Source of the DNA: Alphaproteobacteria bacterium Ga0077535
Lineage (GTDB): Bacteria; Pseudomonadota; Alphaproteobacteria; Caulobacterales; Aquidulcibacteraceae
Length of the DNA stretch: 64,000 nucleotides
NCBI GenBank assembly: GCA_001464425.1
Contig: LNEK01000027.1
Span: forward strand, 1-64,000
Direction of reading: 5' to 3'
Positions 62,412 to 64,000 of this stretch are shown in pieces. The notes under the pieces were generated by a model. That model had not been told where the DNA came from. It made no database searches and saw only the letters and a program-made list of their open reading frames with translations. The position numbers and the translations under genes were made by a program. The stretch's first letter is position 1. Every line of letters begins with the position of its first letter.

Positions 62412-63746
62412 ATGAGCGATCCGCGCGATCCAGAACGCAACCGCATTACCGCGCGCATCGGGCGCGTGGCGAAGGTTGGCGCCAGCATGTCGAGCGCTGT
62501 CGTGGCGCGCGCGTCCGGGGCCGATCAAGCAACGCTGGCGCGCGTGCTGCGCCAAGCCTTGGGTCAATCTAAGGGCCCATTGATGAAAGTAGCACAGCTG
62601 CTTTCAACAATTCCTGATCTGCTGCCTCAGGCCTACGCAGAAGAATTCCGCAAACTGCAAGCGCACGCGCCGGCAATGGGTTGGCCGTTCGTGCAGCGCC
62701 GCATGCGCGCCGAGCTTGGTGAGAATTGGGAAACCAAGTTTGCGTCGTTCGAACGCGAGGCGGCGGCTGCGGCCTCACTTGGCCAAGTCCACCGCGCGAC
62801 ATCGCATGACGGCCGCGCCCTCGCCTGCAAGCTCCAATACCCTGACATGGCCAGCGCCGTCGAAGCCGATCTCGGACAGCTGAAGACCCTCCTCGGCCTG
62901 TTCAAGAGCATGGACGGCTCGCTCGATTCCTCTGAGGCCATCGAGGAAGTGGGCGAGCGTCTGCGCGAGGAGCTGGATTACGCCCGTGAGCTAAAGCAGA
63001 TGCGCCTCTTCGCGCTCATGCTGGCGGACGATCCGCGCATTCAAACACCCGAGCCGCTGGAGCAGCTTTCCACCAAGCGCCTCCTCACCATGACCTGGCT
63101 CGAAGGCAAAGGCCTGATGCACTGGCTCGATGAGCCGCAGCAGCTGCGCAACCGCATTGCTGAACTCATGTTCAAAGCCTGGTGGGGACCGATGACGCAT
63201 TATGGCGTCATTCACGGCGACCCCCACCTCGGCAATTACGCGCTCACCGAAAATGCTGAAGGCCTGCAGCTGCTCGATTTCGGCTGCGTCCGCATCTTCC
63301 CGCCGCGCTTCCTCGAAGGCGTCGTCGGTCTTTGGCGTGGGCTCAAAGCGGAGGACATGGATCAGGTCGCGCACTCTTATGAGATTTGGGGCTTCAAGAA
63401 CCTCAATGCTGAGCTGATCGACGCCCTGACCATGTGGGCGCGCTTTATCTACGGCCCGATGCTCGACGACCGCGTCCGCACCATTGCCGATGACGTGCCG
63501 CCCGGTGAATACGGTCGCCGCGAGGCCTTTGCTGTGCGTGCGCGCCTGAAGACGCTCGGCCCGGTGCTCATCCCACGCGAGTTCGTGTTTATGGACCGCG
63601 CCGCAATTGGCCTGGGCGCTGCTTTCCTGCATTTGCGCGCGGAGCTGAACTTCAGCGAGATGTTCGCACAAAGCGTCGAGGGCTTCTCTACGGAAGCCCT
63701 CGCACAACGTCAGTCAGATGCAGTGAAGCATGTCGGCTTAGCTTAG
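62412..63746 (+). CDS. ABC1/AarF (UbiB-like) atypical kinase
   Basis: A 444-residue UbiB-family protein. The KxGQ-type motif is KGPLMKVAQLLS, the Ala-rich loop replacing the Gly loop is AAAAASLGQVHRA, the ATP Lys is in ALACKLQYPD, the catalytic loop is VIHGDPHLGNYAL and the metal motif is LQLLDFGCVRI. Family members support ubiquinone synthesis as ATPases. Absence of the C-terminal membrane helices of UbiB suggests a cytosolic ABC1 paralogue. It lies divergent from the NtrC-type gene. Confidence 0.9.
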   Translation: MSDPRDPERNRITARIGRVAKVGASMSSAVVARASGADQATLARVLRQALGQSKGPLMKVAQLLSTIPDLLPQAYAEEFRKLQAHAPAMGWPFVQRRMRAELGENWETKFASFEREAAAAASLGQVHRATSHDGRALACKLQYPDMASAVEADLGQLKTLLGLFKSMDGSLDSSEAIEEVGERLREELDYARELKQMRLFALMLADDPRIQTPEPLEQLSTKRLLTMTWLEGKGLMHWLDEPQQLRNRIAELMFKAWWGPMTHYGVIHGDPHLGNYALTENAEGLQLLDFGCVRIFPPRFLEGVVGLWRGLKAEDMDQVAHSYEIWGFKNLNAELIDALTMWARFIYGPMLDDRVRTIADDVPPGEYGRREAFAVRARLKTLGPVLIPREFVFMDRAAIGLGAAFLHLRAELNFSEMFAQSVEGFSTEALAQRQSDAVKHVGLA

Positions 63747-63998
63747 GACTGCGAGCACGCCTTGATAGCCTGCCAAAGTCGCGACCAAAGCGGTTTGGCC
63801 AGCGGCGCGATAAATTGCGGTCGGTGAGCCGTTCCAGCACGAGGCCAGCAGCAACACCGTGGTCAGCGCCGCAACCGGCGCCATCCAGAACTGCGCGCCC
63901 GGCATCATGAGTGTGAACGGCCACGCCACCAATGTTGCAGCATGGGCGAATGCCATGGTGCTGCAGCCATAAGCGCGGCTCTTCACGGCTTCCACCAA
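63738..63998 (-). CDS. Hypothetical membrane protein, possibly cut by the window edge
   Basis: At least 86 residues with three hydrophobic segments (TMAFAHAATLVAWPFTLMM, APVAALTTVLLLASCW and the C-terminal TALVATLAGYQGVLAVL). The frame remains open to the right edge, so the upstream part may continue outside the window; a TTG at 63998 is the first possible start seen. It overlaps the end of the ABC1 gene by 9 bases. No family recognised. Confidence 0.55.
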   Translation of the reverse strand: MVEAVKSRAYGCSTMAFAHAATLVAWPFTLMMPGAQFWMAPVAALTTVLLLASCWNGSPTAIYRAAGQTALVATLAGYQGVLAVLS

Positions 63999-64000
63999 AG

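Overview
The window is a high-GC, gene-dense bacterial chromosome segment. It fits an alphaproteobacterium, most likely of the Caulobacterales or a Hyphomonadaceae-like lineage. The reasons are: methionine synthase encoded as two proteins (MetH1/MetH2) behind an ArsR-methyltransferase fusion regulator; class I lysyl-tRNA synthetase; a GapR (DUF2312) gene; a solitary motA; a bL25 protein with a long C-terminal domain; and the lgt-midA-pgeF-prs order. There is no integrase, transposase, CRISPR array, rRNA or recognisable tRNA. No gap between genes exceeds about 190 bases, so the region reads as core chromosome with small accessory patches.

Layout. 159-6600 (minus): methionine/one-carbon operon (ArsR-methyltransferase regulator, metF, metH1, metH2, a methyltransferase), mostly joined by 4-base start/stop overlaps, with a palindromic operator near the first gene. 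6836-9401: mlaA-mlaC (phospholipid transport) converging on pyrD. 9534-11261: S24/LexA-like repressor, a toxin-antitoxin pair, sixA. 11361-14237: small membrane protein, lysS, WYL regulator. 14303-15397: a tandem paralogue pair and a KefB-type antiporter relic. 15492-22673: membrane glycosyltransferase, threonine aldolase, hybrid histidine kinase, M20 peptidase, queE. 22788-26631: Hsp70-like ATPase, lipoprotein, 2-oxoglutarate oxygenase, DHFR-like protein, small membrane protein. 26739-30587: cupin and TetR genes divergent from a haem-oxygenase-like diiron enzyme plus methyltransferase, converging on an ATP-grasp-like gene; this is the best candidate for an undescribed metabolic unit. 30641-36364: proC, ybjN-like, ubiK, lgt, midA-like, pgeF, prs. 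36368-38636: a broken Ser/Thr kinase. 38757-49810: ferritin-like protein, lipoprotein hydrolase, rplY-pth-ychF, efflux MFS, a two-domain retropepsin-like protein, dienelactone hydrolase, flavoprotein, suhB-like phosphatase, sugar symporter. 49744-57485: WecG-type glycosyltransferase, mnmC, Thr-rich lipoprotein, motA, VanX-like peptidase, MFS, lytic transglycosylase. 57610-64000: rpmJ, TPR lipoprotein, hydrolase, gapR, small conserved genes, NtrC-type regulator, ABC1 kinase, and a gene touching the right edge.

The most notable items are: the met operon with its predicted operator inside the apparent reading frame; the diiron enzyme/methyltransferase/ATP-grasp locus; two genes broken by frameshift or deletion; the roughly 53-residue insertion in Lgt; a shared leader motif in front of the ribosomal protein genes rplY and rpmJ; and six convergent gene pairs whose stop codons interlock on one CTAR tetranucleotide. 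All calls come from reading the sequence; no database search was run.
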